NCBI GenBank assembly: GCA_032716605.1
Contig: CM064480.1
Span: forward strand, 20,547,651 to 20,611,650
Reading direction: 5' to 3'
From: Paralithodes platypus
Lineage: Eukaryota > Arthropoda > Malacostraca > Decapoda > Lithodidae
Length of the DNA: 64,000 bases
Of this stretch, positions 35,039-45,806 are shown in pieces. The position numbers were made by a program, and so were the translations under genes. Numbering within the stretch: the first letter of the stretch is position 1; every line of letters begins with the position of its first letter. Under the pieces are notes generated by a model. It saw only the letters and a program-made list of their open reading frames with translations. It searched no databases and had not been told where the DNA came from.

Positions 35039-35690
35039 TCATGTAAATTTTGTATATTTTCTGTGGGTGGGAATATGTCCATAATTAGTGTACTCAAACT
35101 AGTATGAACAGTCTCGATGTTACGTAATCTGGGTTGATGTAGCGTTACGTATCATTCCGTAGTCTTAAGTTGAACGCTTCCATAACCTGGGTCGAACGTT
35201 CCATGATTGGGTAGAATATATATTCTATAGTGGTATATGGGAAAGTATGTTAGGATTATAATTCCCATATATATATATATTTGTATTATTTAAGATTGTT
35301 CATAAGTATCTCATTGTAAAGAAGATGGGATACATTTTCCATATGTTATGCGCGTGCGCGGTATGTCACGACAGAGACAAACCTAACGCGCTCGCGTACT
35401 CTCCAACCAACCTCCGTCCCAGCTACACACGCTAAGCCTTCTTTTCCTAGTTACTTCACCAGGTGTTTTCGCTTCACTTTTCATCTCATACTCCCTATAG
35501 TCACTACACAATCATCTTTGTTAATTAGCACAACTTAATGTAAATATTTAGCCATCCTAGCATATTGTAGCCTCTTTCATACGCTGTTTACTTTACTAAA
35601 CATGACAGTCATCTAGCCTATTTTCCGCCATCCTCCAATCACCAGCTGAGTTCGTCAAAGGGTAATATATTCTATATGGTTAATGTTCCT
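35039..35690 (+). other. Downstream region of BEL/Pao fragment, possible LTR remnant
   Basis: Non-coding and AT-rich with a dinucleotide AT run at 35263-35280. Lying immediately 3' of pol it may include a 3' LTR, for example a TGTTAGGATTATAATTCCC-like start near 35248, but there is no second copy in the window to confirm ends. Confidence 0.35.
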
Positions 35691-35694
35691 TTAA

Positions 35695-36134
35695 CCCGTC
35701 CAGCCCCGGCTAGTTTTGTAATGTTTGTTCACCAGAACCCGGCGGTTTTCAAAAAATTGTTTTATTCCAGAAACAATAGCGAATGGGTTAGAAATGAAGG
35801 AAATAACCACGAAAAAAACGCTCAAAAAGCTTAAAGAATGGTCCTACAGAGCCCCCGAAAACGTTTTTTACAAGAGTAAAAAATTGAAGGCAATTACCCC
35901 AAAAAACCAGGTTATTGCGCGCTCACGCGCACGCACGTGGACTTTGAGAGTTTTCAACCATCGGCACGGTTGCGTGGGATACGTACACAGTTCTCATACA
36001 AATCTGAGCCCTCTTGAGTGGCTACACTGAGGTTACAGTCGGCGCAATTAGGGTGACGCGCCAGGCGCTCGTCTCTGGGGCGGTGCGGTACATACATCGC
36101 CGACGCGTCAGACGCGTCGCTGGGGCTGTACGGG
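35695..36134 (+). mobile_element. TTAA-bounded MITE, family B (copy 1)
   Basis: 440 bp between TTAA at 35691-35694 and 36135-36138. Termini are CCCGTCCAGCCCCGGC and, complemented from the other end, CCCGTACAGCCCCAGC, a clear terminal inverted repeat with two mismatches. No transposase. The open frame 35725-36030 inside has no recognisable domain. TTAA duplication and CCC ends suggest a piggyBac-mobilised element. Confidence 0.75.
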
Positions 36135-36171
36135 TTAATATCATTAATATACAGTCCACTTATCTAAATTA

Positions 36172-37225
36172 ACCATAAACCTAGCACCGAAAATATTTAC
36201 CAAATTAATCCGACAAGCTTTACTACCACTTTTAAGTCAGGGAATCAAGGTGTGGTACCTAGACGACTGGCTAGTGGTGGCAGAATCAGAGAGTCAATGC
36301 CGAAATCATGTAGCTAACTTCTAGATCATGTACAATCCCTGGGGTTCAAGGTCAACTTGGCAAAGTCGAACCTTGTCTAAACAACGTTAATTCAGTGGAT
36401 AGGGCTGGTCTGGGACACACCACATCTTACTCTCACTCAGAGTGTGGACAATCGAAACAGATTTTCGAAAGATTTTGTTTTGTTTTTTCCACAGCTTGAC
36501 AACCCGACGAGAAGGACGTGGGACTCTCTGGTCGGCTGTCTCAACTGGATTCAACTTACTGTAAAGCTGGGCCAGTTGAAAGTAAAGAGGTTAATTTGGG
36601 AAGGAAACAAACACTTTCCGCTGTTGCCAGCGGGGAAGTTATGGCAAATCCCGACATAAATCCACAACTTACTATCGGTTTGGGCGAGGCAGGAAACATT
36701 GCATTCAATAATGATGTGGACATCACCTCCACCTACGGTATGGGTAGACTAAGATGCTTCAGTGACAATAGGCAGGGGTTATCAGTCGAGCCTAGGCCAT
36801 CAGGGTCAAGGGCTTTGGTCCCAGTCCAAAGATTTTCACATAGATGCGAAAGAGTTGTTAGTCCCCTTAATTTTCCTACAGGCTCGAGGTTACACTTTGC
36901 AAGGGAAACCACTAGCCTTTCGAATGGACAATTTGAATGCAGTATCATGCATCCCAAAACAAGGGTCAATGAGGTCTCGGAAGTTGCTAGAGTTGTCGGA
37001 AAATATTTTTGTTTTGGCAGAAAAGCTGAACATTTATCTTCACGCATCATACCTGCCAGGCGTAGCCAACGGTTGGGTAGACGTCCTGTCACGGAGACAG
37101 AGCACAATAGTGATGGTCTCTCAAGCAAACCATCTTCAACGAGATAATTGCAGAGCCATACCGTCCACAAGGGGACTTATTCACGTCCAAGGAAAACAAC
37201 AAACTTCCTTTCTACCTAACCCGCC
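36172..37225 (+). pseudogene. DIRS RT/RNase H fragment, second subfamily
   Basis: Starts inside RT at NLAP-KIFTKLIRQALL, passes YLDDWLVVAES (motif C, about 36257), then the connection, then RNase H. RNase H is readable as MDNRNRF...CLNWIQLT (36444-36659), NAVSCI, and HASYLPGVANGWVDVLSRR (36762-37403 frame). The 5' RT half and recombinase are absent. It differs from the other DIRS copies at many codons, so it comes from a separate subfamily. Frame changes and stops make it non-functional. Confidence 0.82.
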
Positions 37226-38160
37226 GGGTTATTATTTGGTACTCTGCTCGGGAGAACAGTACACCTATATACTGTGCGGTAAATATTTATATACTTTCTC
37301 GCGTATAGGCTCCGTATTCTTTAACGTGGAAATATATATGTTTGGACCGGTTATAAAGACTCACACTTATACGTCAAACAGTGAACGCTTATTCAGACCT
37401 TAGTTTGCAATACTATTTATCATCTGGGTACAGAACTAATATAGAAAGTTCATTCACAGAATATTCGCTCTGTCACATATTTATGACTAGTGTTATAATC
37501 ACATCTTTATGAATATATTTCCTAGACTTATTCTTTGAGTTATTCCAATTCTATGACTTATTCAAGTTACCTTAACTTTTTGTTCGTTTTGAAACTCGGT
37601 CACGCATACATGACTACTATTTAAATCATATATTCATGAAGTTATTTTCATAGTTATTACTCTTTGCGTTATTAGAGTTCTATAAACTGATTCAAGTTGC
37701 TGTAACTTATTGTTCATTTTGAGATAAAATATAGTCCTATTTTCCATACCTTCAGTGCCGCGTGTATGCTATCGCAGTAACTATTATTTATTCTGAGTGA
37801 AGCCATATTTGAGAGCTTTTACATATATATTCAGGGACTATATTTATTGTGATTTGAGACTTATCCTCTCTGTGTTTTATTATTCATATGTTCAGTGTGT
37901 TGAACATTATTATTCTTTATATATGAATGTATGTATTTGTTCCATAGACATATTGAGAATGTACCTAGCTATTAAGGAATAAACGTGAACCTTTACTGTG
38001 TATTTTGTGTCCATTGTTTATTAATAGAGTGTAGTTCATAGAGCCAAGGCCAGTCTGTACCCAGCGGAGAGGTACCTAAGTGATGATTAGCGCTGATTCC
38101 TAAGGTGGAAATCGCAATCAGATTATCTCCCGTTTTCTTATAAACGTGGTATAACAAAAG
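37226..38160. other. AT-rich non-coding interval, LTR-like features
   Basis: No coding sequence. AATAAACGTGA at 37978-37988 also occurs at the poly(A) signal of the giant LTR (16773-16783). The interval ends with GTGGTATAACA (38148-38158). It may be a solo LTR inserted between the DIRS and LINE fragments; GGTAC occurs near both edges (about 37229 and 38164) but not at clean positions. Confidence 0.3.
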
Positions 38161-38164
38161 GGGT

Positions 38165-38870
38165 ACCGAGGGAGGGGGTTACAGTTCACGTCCGAGGCCA
38201 CCAGGGGTCTGTGTTCAGCCCTCTCCTCTTGTTATGGTTGTGGACGGCACTATCTGGTGATTTCAGAATCTGGGCTCCCCTGTTGAACTGCTATAAGCAG
38301 ATAACCTAGTACTTATCGTAGATAGTGCGCAGGATGCCGAGGCAAAGTTCAGAAGATGGAGAGAGGGCATGGCAATTAATGGGTTAAGAGTAACATAATC
38401 AAATCAAGGTTTTACACAGTGGTTTAGGGCTAGGAAAGGTAGAAAAAAGTGGTGCATACCCATGCCGCAGTATGTAGGAAAGAGGGGGAGGAGAACTCAA
38501 TATAGTGTAGCATCTGCCGCAGCTGGGTACATCACAGGAAGAAGCACTGCACTAGAATAAGGGACGTCTACCAAAGAAGAAGTCCGAAATTGAGAAATTT
38601 GTATGCATAGTATGCAAAGGCGAGCTGTATTCAATGACCGGCTCGAGAGTGACAACTTTGGCAACGAGGCACTGTAGATGGTGGACAACTTTTGCTACTT
38701 GGGTGATACTATCTCTGCCGGTGGTGGGGCTGAGGCCGCCACTATAGCCAGAATAAGATGCGGCTGGGGACAGTTTAGAGAACTTTGCCACTACTCACCA
38801 TGAGAAGACTCCCTCCCCTGGAAGGGAAAGGTATCCGCTTCATGCATTAGAAGCGCAGTGTCATCCTCCC
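38165..38870 (+). pseudogene. RTE-type LINE C-terminal fragment
   Basis: Readable pieces: GHQGSVFSPLL (RT motif near the palm), a degenerate stretch where the YADD should be, then KSEIEKF-CIVCKGEL, then a DNA match to the post-RT region around 38660-38800 (GGTACC-type spacing aside). It aligns with 55430-55690 and the complement of 42760-43130. Frame breaks throughout; 3' end lost near 38870. Confidence 0.7.
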
Positions 38871-40428
38871 TACTACTACGCCCCTTGACGAGGTTGGGGA
38901 GCTTCGGGGCTGGCGACTGGGGCTTCGTGGGGGAGGGTTTGGGATTTTTCCCTCTCTCTCCCCAAGCTTTTGTCGTTGGCTTGACTCATTTTGCATAGTT
39001 TTTCATTCCTCTTCTATGTTTTTCCCCTTCTGTTCTCTATTCTGTCCCATTGGGTTGTTCTCGGGTAGCCTATATCACACGCCTTTCTGGCCTGGCTAGG
39101 TAGTAGGCTCCTGACCTGATTTGTCCCTTCGGTTGCTGATGCGGCCGAGCTGACTTGATTCCCCTCAGTAATGCATTTTGTTTGCATCTCGCTGTTATTT
39201 TGTTCTACCTTAGTCCTGATCTTTCATTCTTTGCCCTTGATCACTCCTTGGTTGGTGCTGCAGTGTAGCAGTTCTTACCTCATCCTTCGGCCCTGCCCTA
39301 TAAGAGCTCTGCTGTGGAGCGCATGTGGTCCGGCTGAACTGATGAAATGGCGAGAAATGAAATAGGTGAGAAATTATGAATAGCACACAAAAAAACACTC
39401 ACCTCGGTCATTTGGGGGTCCTAGGGGGGGGGGCATCTTCAACCATCAGCTGATGCAGGGCGGTCTTCAAACTTCCCGCCCGCACCACCACAGCTGAGCG
39501 CGGCAGCATGGCAGATGTACGATGCGTCCAGTTTTCGAGTGACGGTTCTTTACACCACCCGAGCATCATGTGTGCCTTCATAGTTCATATACTAGCAACA
39601 TGTATCACATAATGTCATTGTAAGTGAAGTTACAGTGTGATAAGTGCATAGATTCAAGTTTTATAAGTGCTGAGGGAGTGGCAAGTGCCGCGGGCGTCCT
39701 GGTTACCATGGCGACTGGCGGGCTGGCGGCCATCTTGGTCATGGACTCACGCACGTACACAAAAGGCCAGCTGACAGATATCCCACTCCCCCATAACTTT
39801 CCCTTTCATTCAATGCCTCCCTCATGCACTGTTTATTGATTTTATACTTTAATGTATGTTTTATAGTTAGAATATGAGTGTTACACATTGTTTTAGGCAC
39901 TTTTGACTTAGAAATATGGGTTTCAACGTATTTTTAGTGGGGAGACAGGGGAGGTGGTGGTGGAGGCAGGGGTGGGGGCACTGGGGGAGTGGGGGAGGAC
40001 CAGTGTACACATCGCCAAGCTTGTTGTGTACGTAGCAACATGAAACACTCTCTCGTCTCTTCTTACCCCTACCATGACCTGGCGGAATTTTGAATGGGGT
40101 CTGAGTCATCATCCTCCTCCTCTTCCCCACTTGATGGGGAGTCAACTATTTCATGGGGAGCATTAGGGGAGCGATATACGACGAGATACGTCCAACACTC
40201 ACGAAGTACACAAAGCAACTGGCCGGGCGGGAGGCAGCCCAGACCTCCCACTCCCCACCGCGGCGGGACTTGGGTATTGCCAATTGATAAGTATTGCCAC
40301 TGTTGGGCAACATCATAAGGTATATTCCATATACATTTGAACCCTCTAGCTACCATAGGACAAGAATAAATAAGCTCGAAAGTGTAGGTGAGATAAGTGG
40401 GTAAACTGGCTTTCCCCATCCGTCCGTA
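38871..40428. other. No recognisable genes; unassigned DNA with a direct repeat
   Basis: Open frames here are short and without domains. A G-rich tract lies at 39938-39998. A block of about 98 bp (40285-40382, CAACATCATAAGGTATAT onwards) recurs at about 40475-40552 inside the family B MITE. Confidence 0.45.
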
Positions 40429-40432
40429 TTAA

Positions 40433-40635
40433 CCCACGCGGCTGGACTAGGCGGTTTCCGAGTACCGGCACTGTTCGGCAACATCATAAGGTATATCCCA
40501 TTCCATCCTCAAGCCTCTAGCTACCATAGGACAAGAGTATATAAGGTCGAAATTGCTGACGCAGGTGCTGCGGCGCTGGTGTTTAGCGTTACACACATTG
40601 CCGACGCATCACGTGCGTCGCTGGGGTCCTGTGGG
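40433..40635 (+). mobile_element. TTAA-bounded MITE, family B (copy 2, short)
   Basis: 203 bp between TTAA at 40429-40432 and 40636-40639. Ends CCCACGCGGCTGG and complement CCCACAGGACCCCAGC. Its last 45 bp, with GCCGACGC and GTCGCTGGGG, match the right end of 35695-36134. Internal part shares a block with the adjacent left flank. Confidence 0.6.
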
Positions 40636-40639
40636 TTAA

Positions 40640-42253
40640 GAGTCCTGTCGCCTTCGCCCAGTAAAACCTCTTAAGAGTCTCGGTGCCGTTCCGGGTTAAG
40701 GGGACCGACCGGTTATTTAGGCTTAAAAGCTTGAAATACTGAAATACCATTAGGTGTTTACTTAACCTGACAAGCGCGATATAGACGTAGGTGCTAGGGT
40801 AGTATTTGTGCATTTCTAGCCCTAGATTCTGACAGAATTCGTTATATTTACAATATAAACCATTATTTGTTTTCGGTATGCTTTTATTTTACATATATGA
40901 TGTATATATGAACCTTCAAGAGTGCTAAAATAAGTGGGAAAAGCATTTGGGTGGTGAAAAACGAAGATATTGGCCACCCGGTCATAATCTCAGGCGAGAG
41001 AGAGAGACAGGCAGCCTTCCCCTCTCGCTGTCTGGGAGTCAACTGAGAAGAGCGGGGCGGTGTGTGCCGGTGTCTGGGTGTTGCATAACGATCTTTTATG
41101 CAACCCACTTGTGCTACATTATCGCGGGAGAGAAAAATAACCGATAAATGATGATAATAAGAGGAAAAATAGGTGATAATTGAGGAGGGGAGGGAGGGGG
41201 GAATAAGGTGGGGAAGGAGGGGAGGGGGGTGGGTGAGATTTACATGGATGAGTACTGGAGGGGAATTATCTCACCTAGAGACAAATTCCTTTGTTTTGAT
41301 AGGCCCTTTTTTTTATGGAAGGCTTTTTTTATGGTCCTGCTTCCGTGAGGCCTATCGCGTTCCCTATAGGAAGCCTTCCGTGAGGCCTATCGCGCTTGCC
41401 GGGTTAACAAGAGTCAACATCCCTTCATAAGCCAGTGACATTTTATTACTGAAAACCCATTAGAAATGTGTGTGGTTTTTTTTTTCCCAAACTTTTCTTG
41501 TAATTCTAAAAACGTTATATAGCGAACTTTGAAATTGACATGCTCAGTAATTACTGATCGTACGAGGATCATACATATATAAATGGAAAGAGCGTGAAAT
41601 ACTCTACAACCTCCCATACACTTTATCTTCTACTCTGCCGTGTTCCTGCGTAAAATATTGTAAACAAACAAACAAACAAACAAATTTCTCACCTAGTTAC
41701 CTTAGACTTTCACATGTTTTTCTCAAAACTGTTTTGTCGCACTTTTGGATGTTACACTAAATGTATTATTGGACCTATAGGAATGGTGTATATACCATTG
41801 GAAAGGTAATTACAAACACTACAGGTCCTATAAAGCCAATTTACTCTAGTAAAACAAAAAAAATCACAATATGTCGTCAAAGTTGTAATTTTCTATAAAT
41901 ATATTCACCTGAATCCGTAATCACCTAAATCCAAAAAAAAAAAAAATATATAAAATGTTTCTAACAACTAGATAGCCTACACCTTTTGTGAGGTGTTTGA
42001 TCTCATAAAACATGTGCTATGGGGATTTCTGTAGGAGTTTATGAGTTTCAGCAGTGCTATAGTTTTCAACAGTGTTTTTACCTAAATTAAAATAAAAGGA
42101 AAAAACAAAATAAAAAAATTGATCTAGTTTTATGGTCATATACACCTGTGCCAAATTTCATTTAAATTGAAAGTAAGACCTGGAAGTTTGTAAATAACCG
42201 GTCGGTCCCCTCAAAAGACCCCAGTGGCACTCAAAACAAAGGTATATGTGATT
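40640..42253. repeat. Dispersed repeat family D copy and AT-rich DNA
   Basis: About 40840-41410 is a reverse-sense copy of the family D repeat, with GCACTCTTGAAGG-adjacent sequence, a GAGAGAGAGACAGGC run and GGGGAATTATCTCACC. 41420-42253 is AT-rich with A and T tracts and no recognisable feature. Confidence 0.5.
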
Positions 42254-42308
42254 ACATACATACATTCATACATAACATTTTAATACCGAGTGCTCCACAT
42301 GTGCAATT

Positions 42309-43130
42309 TCAGCCTCTTGTCCTAATAGCGACGTTCCAGGCAACCCTGTCAAGGGCTGCTTCACTTGTCAAATTCTTGGATTTGAGATCGGCACGTATAG
42401 TCTGATCCCAGGCCTTCCTCGGTCCACCCCTCGGTGCAGCTCCTTCCACAATCACAGACTTGCATCTTTTCACCCAATTTTGTTCATCCATTCTCTCCAT
42501 ATGCCCATATCATCCCAGTCTACTGGTGCGCATCTCCTCGCTAATACTCTTTATACCTAAACGTCTCCTCAGCTCATCATTTGTTATTCCATCCTGCAAC
42601 TTGGCCCCACACATCCATCTCACCATTCTCATCTCATTACGTTCCATTCTGTTGACATCCTCTACTTTAACGGCCCATGTTTCTGAAGCATACGTCATTG
42701 CAATTCTAACACATGAGGCATACACCTTTCCCTTCAGGGGGAGAGGCATTCTTTTCATGGTCAGAATTGGCAGCAGTTCTCGGAACTTCCCCCAGCCACA
42801 TCTAATTCTAGCGACAGTGTCAGCCTCGGCCCCACCACCGGCAGAGATAACAAAACTTGTCCACAAGCTCCAATGACTCATTTCCACATTTAACACAAGC
42901 TCAACCTTACACACTACGCACTCAAATTTCTGACTTATCCTTTGGCAGGGGTCCTTTTATTCTACTACAATGCTTACTCCCATGGTGCACCCAACATCGA
43001 CAGATGCTACACCAAATCGAGTTAGCGCCCACACCCTTTCCACACACTGCACATGGGTATGCACCGCTCTTTTCCACATTGCCTCGTCTCAATCTACAAT
43101 GCATAACCTTGGTTTTGTTAATATTGACTC
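42309..43130 (-). pseudogene. RTE LINE C-terminal domain with PHD-like zinc finger
   Basis: Pieces in two frames (42922-43377 and 42309-42914). First a Cys/His cluster: C-x2-C, x10, C-x2-C, WVH(H), C, then FECVVC, arranged like a C4HC3 PHD finger. Then a helical region with ARIRCGWGKFREL, GKVYASCVR, SETWAVKVEDV, RRLGIKSI and GHMERMD, ending with DRVAWNVAIR. The same C-terminus is at 55420-56147. It follows RT in this LINE group; its role is not known to me. A frame change near 42915 and the loss of RT make it inactive. Confidence 0.7.
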
Positions 43131-43141
43131 TTAAACCCTTG

Positions 43142-43510
43142 CTGCACCAATCGGTTCCATATTTGTGTGACAAGTCCCTTACCCTTCTGCCTTCCCCCCA
43201 CCACACCCCCAACCGCCTCCCACCACCCACTTCCAGCGTATCCGTACGAAGATAAGGAAAAAAAGGAAAATCTGTGGCGGCGAAACGACTGCACCAATCG
43301 GTTCCATATTTGTGTGACAAGTCCCTTACCCTTCTGCCTTCCCCCCACCACACCCCCAACCGCCTCCCACCATCCACTTCCAGCGTATCCGTACGAAGAT
43401 AAGGAAAAAAAGGAAAATCCGTGGTTGCGAAACTACCTTACCAATCGGCTTCATATTTGTAACATGAGTCAATTACGCTTCTACCTTCCCCACACCATCC
43501 CCCAAACCAC
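43142..43510. repeat. 147-bp tandem repeat, two full copies and a partial third
   Basis: Units begin CTGCACCAATCGGTTCC at 43142 and 43289, and a diverged third begins near 43436. Each carries a CTTCTGCCTTCCCCCCACCA stretch and an AAGGAAAAAAAGGAAAA stretch. It sits inside the LINE where the end of RT should be. Confidence 0.85.
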
Positions 43511-43689
43511 CCTCCCACCACCCTCCTACCCATACATAATAATAATGATGTGGAATATATGCAAAGGATAATTATATGATGACAAATAATAATATACAGA
43601 TTGATATCCAACATGAAATATAAATAAATACAAGATATAAATTAAATAGAATATACACTCCTGTTAACTTCCTGTAGACTCGCGTTCAT

Positions 43690-43930
43690 CTCGTGTAAAC
43701 ACGTGTAAACTCCTGTGACACTCATGTAAACTCCTGTGACACTCATGTAGACTCGCACTATTCGTACCCTGGAATTTGACCGTTATTTTTCAAATTTTGG
43801 CGGTGCGTGTTGGGGTCGTGTTAAACTCGCCAACACTCGCGTAAACTCGCGTAAACTCGTGTAAACTCATGTAAACTCGTGTAAACTCGTGTAAAATTTG
43901 TGTTAAATTCGTGTTCTATGCGTGTTTACT
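43690..43930. repeat. Degenerate 10-bp tandem repeats (GTAAACTCGY)
   Basis: Seven or so adjacent units of GTAAACTCGT or GTAAACTCGC at about 43831-43895. Looser variants such as GTAAACTCCTGTGACACTCAT lie from 43690. Located within the insert of the LINE. Confidence 0.75.
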
Positions 43931-43934
43931 CGCA

Positions 43935-44705
43935 TCAGCTGCTACTCGCGTTGGGTTCGGGCTCCATCAACGGCGATTTGCGGCGAGTGTGACTCGCGTT
44001 GGCCTCGCCCTCCGACTCGCCTATGTGTGAACCTACCTTAAACAGTGCCTCCAGGACCATAATAAAGAGGAGGGGGCTTAACACTGAACCCTGATGAACT
44101 CCAACATGGACTGTGAACTCCTCACTCAGTACACCTTTCACCCTCCCCGCAGTTCGCGAATCCTCATACATCTTCATTATCACACGCACCAGCAACTCTT
44201 CCACACCAAGTTTCCTCATAGCCCACTGCACAACATCTCTAGGCACCCTGTCAAAGGCCTTCTCCTGGTCTACAAACACAAAGTAAAGATCCCTGCCTTT
44301 TAGTAAGTATCTTTCCTGTATCTGCCTGACTATGAAGATCGCATCGGTTGTACCACGTCCTGGCATACAACCAAACTGCATATCACCAATGGAGATGCTT
44401 TGCCTGATCAAACCCTCAAAGACTCTCTCACAGACCTTCATGATTTGGTCAAGCATTTTCAGGCCCCTATAATTACCTCTATCTAGCGCATCCCCTTTTC
44501 CTTAGTATATATTTACTATTACACTTTTGTGCCAATCCTCAGGGATTTTCTCATCTTTAATAATGGTGTTTATCATCTCAGTGACTAAGCTGACACCAGT
44601 CTCCCCTGAGACTTTTATCATCTCAGCGACAATGTCAGAGCAACCTGGAGCTTTACCGTCCTTTATTTTATTCATTGCGTCGCTCACTACTGCTGGTGCT
44701 ATCAA
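43935..44705 (-). pseudogene. RTE LINE reverse transcriptase, palm truncated before YADD
   Basis: Two frames, 44502-44705 (KDGKAPGCSDIVAEMIK, fingers) and 43935-44456 (FVDQEKAFDRVPR with the motif A aspartate, then GVHQGSVLSPLLF). Similarity ends at LEALFKV near 44037. The remaining residues in the frame come from the repeat insert. The catalytic YADD is absent from this locus, so it has no RT activity. Confidence 0.82.
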
Positions 44706-44719
44706 AGGAGGGGGTCCAG

Positions 44720-45076
44720 ATTATAGGTTTGACTCCTGTAAGGAGATAAAGAAAACCTAATATTTAGTAGTGGCCCCGTAATCATTGACGAACATGCCTA
44801 TTACATAAGGCATCCTCTTCAAACACTAATCCGCCGTAGTTTGAATCTACCGCGCAGAGCATTTAAAAACTGAGGAGCCTTCATCATGAGCGCACGCGAC
44901 CTCACTCATGGCTTCAGTCATTATGAATTGGGTTCTCACTACGAAAAAACTTCGTAAAAAATAAAAACAAAAAGAAAATAAGAATAACTATCCAATAAGC
45001 TTTCCATCATATCGTGGATGTACTTGTGTGGATCTTTGACCAGACGCTGATTCAGGCGTCATTCTTCCTTCACTGA
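44720..45076 (-). repeat. Right inverted terminal repeat of DIRS copy 2 with terminal hairpin
   Basis: Inverted match to 53548-53854 from about 44766 inward. The extra outer 45 bases (44720-44764) form a potential hairpin: outer stem AGGTTT/AAACCT, inner stem CTCCT-GTA-AGGAG. Confidence 0.92.
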
Positions 45077-45144
45077 CATATCAAGTAAACCAAAATCCTT
45101 AATACATCAACGAATGGGAAGGGGATGGTCGGGAGGGCCCCAGT

Positions 45145-45250
45145 CGTCAATGATTACGGGGCCACTACTAAATATTAGGTTTTCTTTATCTCCTTACAGG
45201 AGTCAAACCTATAATTTATTAGTGGCCCCTCCATCATTGACGAACATGCC
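45145..45250 (-). repeat. DIRS internal complementary region, copy 2
   Basis: 45145-45215 is the complement of the outer right end (44720-44790), and 45215-45250 is the complement of the outer left end (53819-53854). They meet at CCTATAATTTATTAG, that is, the two termini fused. Confidence 0.93.
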
Positions 45251-45806
45251 TGATTTCTAAGACTGGAGGGGGACATTCGTAATCATATCATAACTCTAGA
45301 AAAGCAGATAATAAAAACAACCACATAGTATTCTTACTTTGAAAATATATTTAATACGGCGCAGCCCATATATATACAAGAAAGGGATTCAGGCAGGTGC
45401 GTGCTTCAAAGAAGCCTGCTTGACAAAAAAGGGTAACTCTGAAGATTCTGTGAACAGATCTGTAGTTACAAAGGCACCCCACTCAACGAGTGGTGACAAA
45501 AATAACAAGTTATAAGTTTACATGTGCACATAATAAACCCCAAAATAATCGTGGAGATAATTTGCAAAAGATCTTCACTGTTTAATATTAAATTGCTTTC
45601 GCAGCTAAAACTACTATAACAACCCCGTTGTTTTGTACTAACATTGTACTAGCACAATTTCTCGCAGAGAAATTTTCATATCACATTAACCATAAATTGT
45701 ATCACAGCTCTCACACTCCGGCGGGGTCTAGGGTGTCCTATGTTAACTGACTGCACCCCCCCCCCCCCCTTTTCTTGAAAGTAAACAAAAGTGACTGAAG
45801 GGCCAC
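45251..45806 (-). other. 3' noncoding region of DIRS copy 2
   Basis: Counterpart of 4872-5440. Contains a C run (G on the element's sense strand) at about 45757-45770. No open frame. Confidence 0.65.

Larger units (their letters stand above)
42254..44719 (-). mobile_element. RTE/BovB-like LINE, 3' portion, interrupted by DIRS and by a repeat insert
   Basis: The minus-strand LINE ends in a short tandem tail (TATG-type, 42254-42276), typical of RTE elements rather than poly(A). From its 3' end it has a C-terminal domain (42309-43140), an inserted or substituted repeat block (about 43142-44036) and an RT fingers/palm portion (44037-44705). The DIRS element begins at 44720. The rest of the LINE is on the other side of the DIRS at 53868-54176. 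Confidence 0.8.

Noticed and set aside
35725..36030. 101-residue frame as a host gene
   Set aside because: Lies wholly within a TTAA-bounded MITE and has no recognisable domain.
41641..41690. AAAC tandem run as a regulatory site
   Set aside because: Simple-sequence repeat (AAAC)n without other support.
42460..42876. Plus-strand 138-residue frame rich in Ser/Leu/Ile
   Set aside because: Antisense to the LINE C-terminal domain; the same shadow appears at 55592-56170 on the other strand.
43690..43930. Telomere-like or centromere-like satellite
   Set aside because: The 10-bp units do not match TTAGG or other telomere repeats and the array is short and degenerate.
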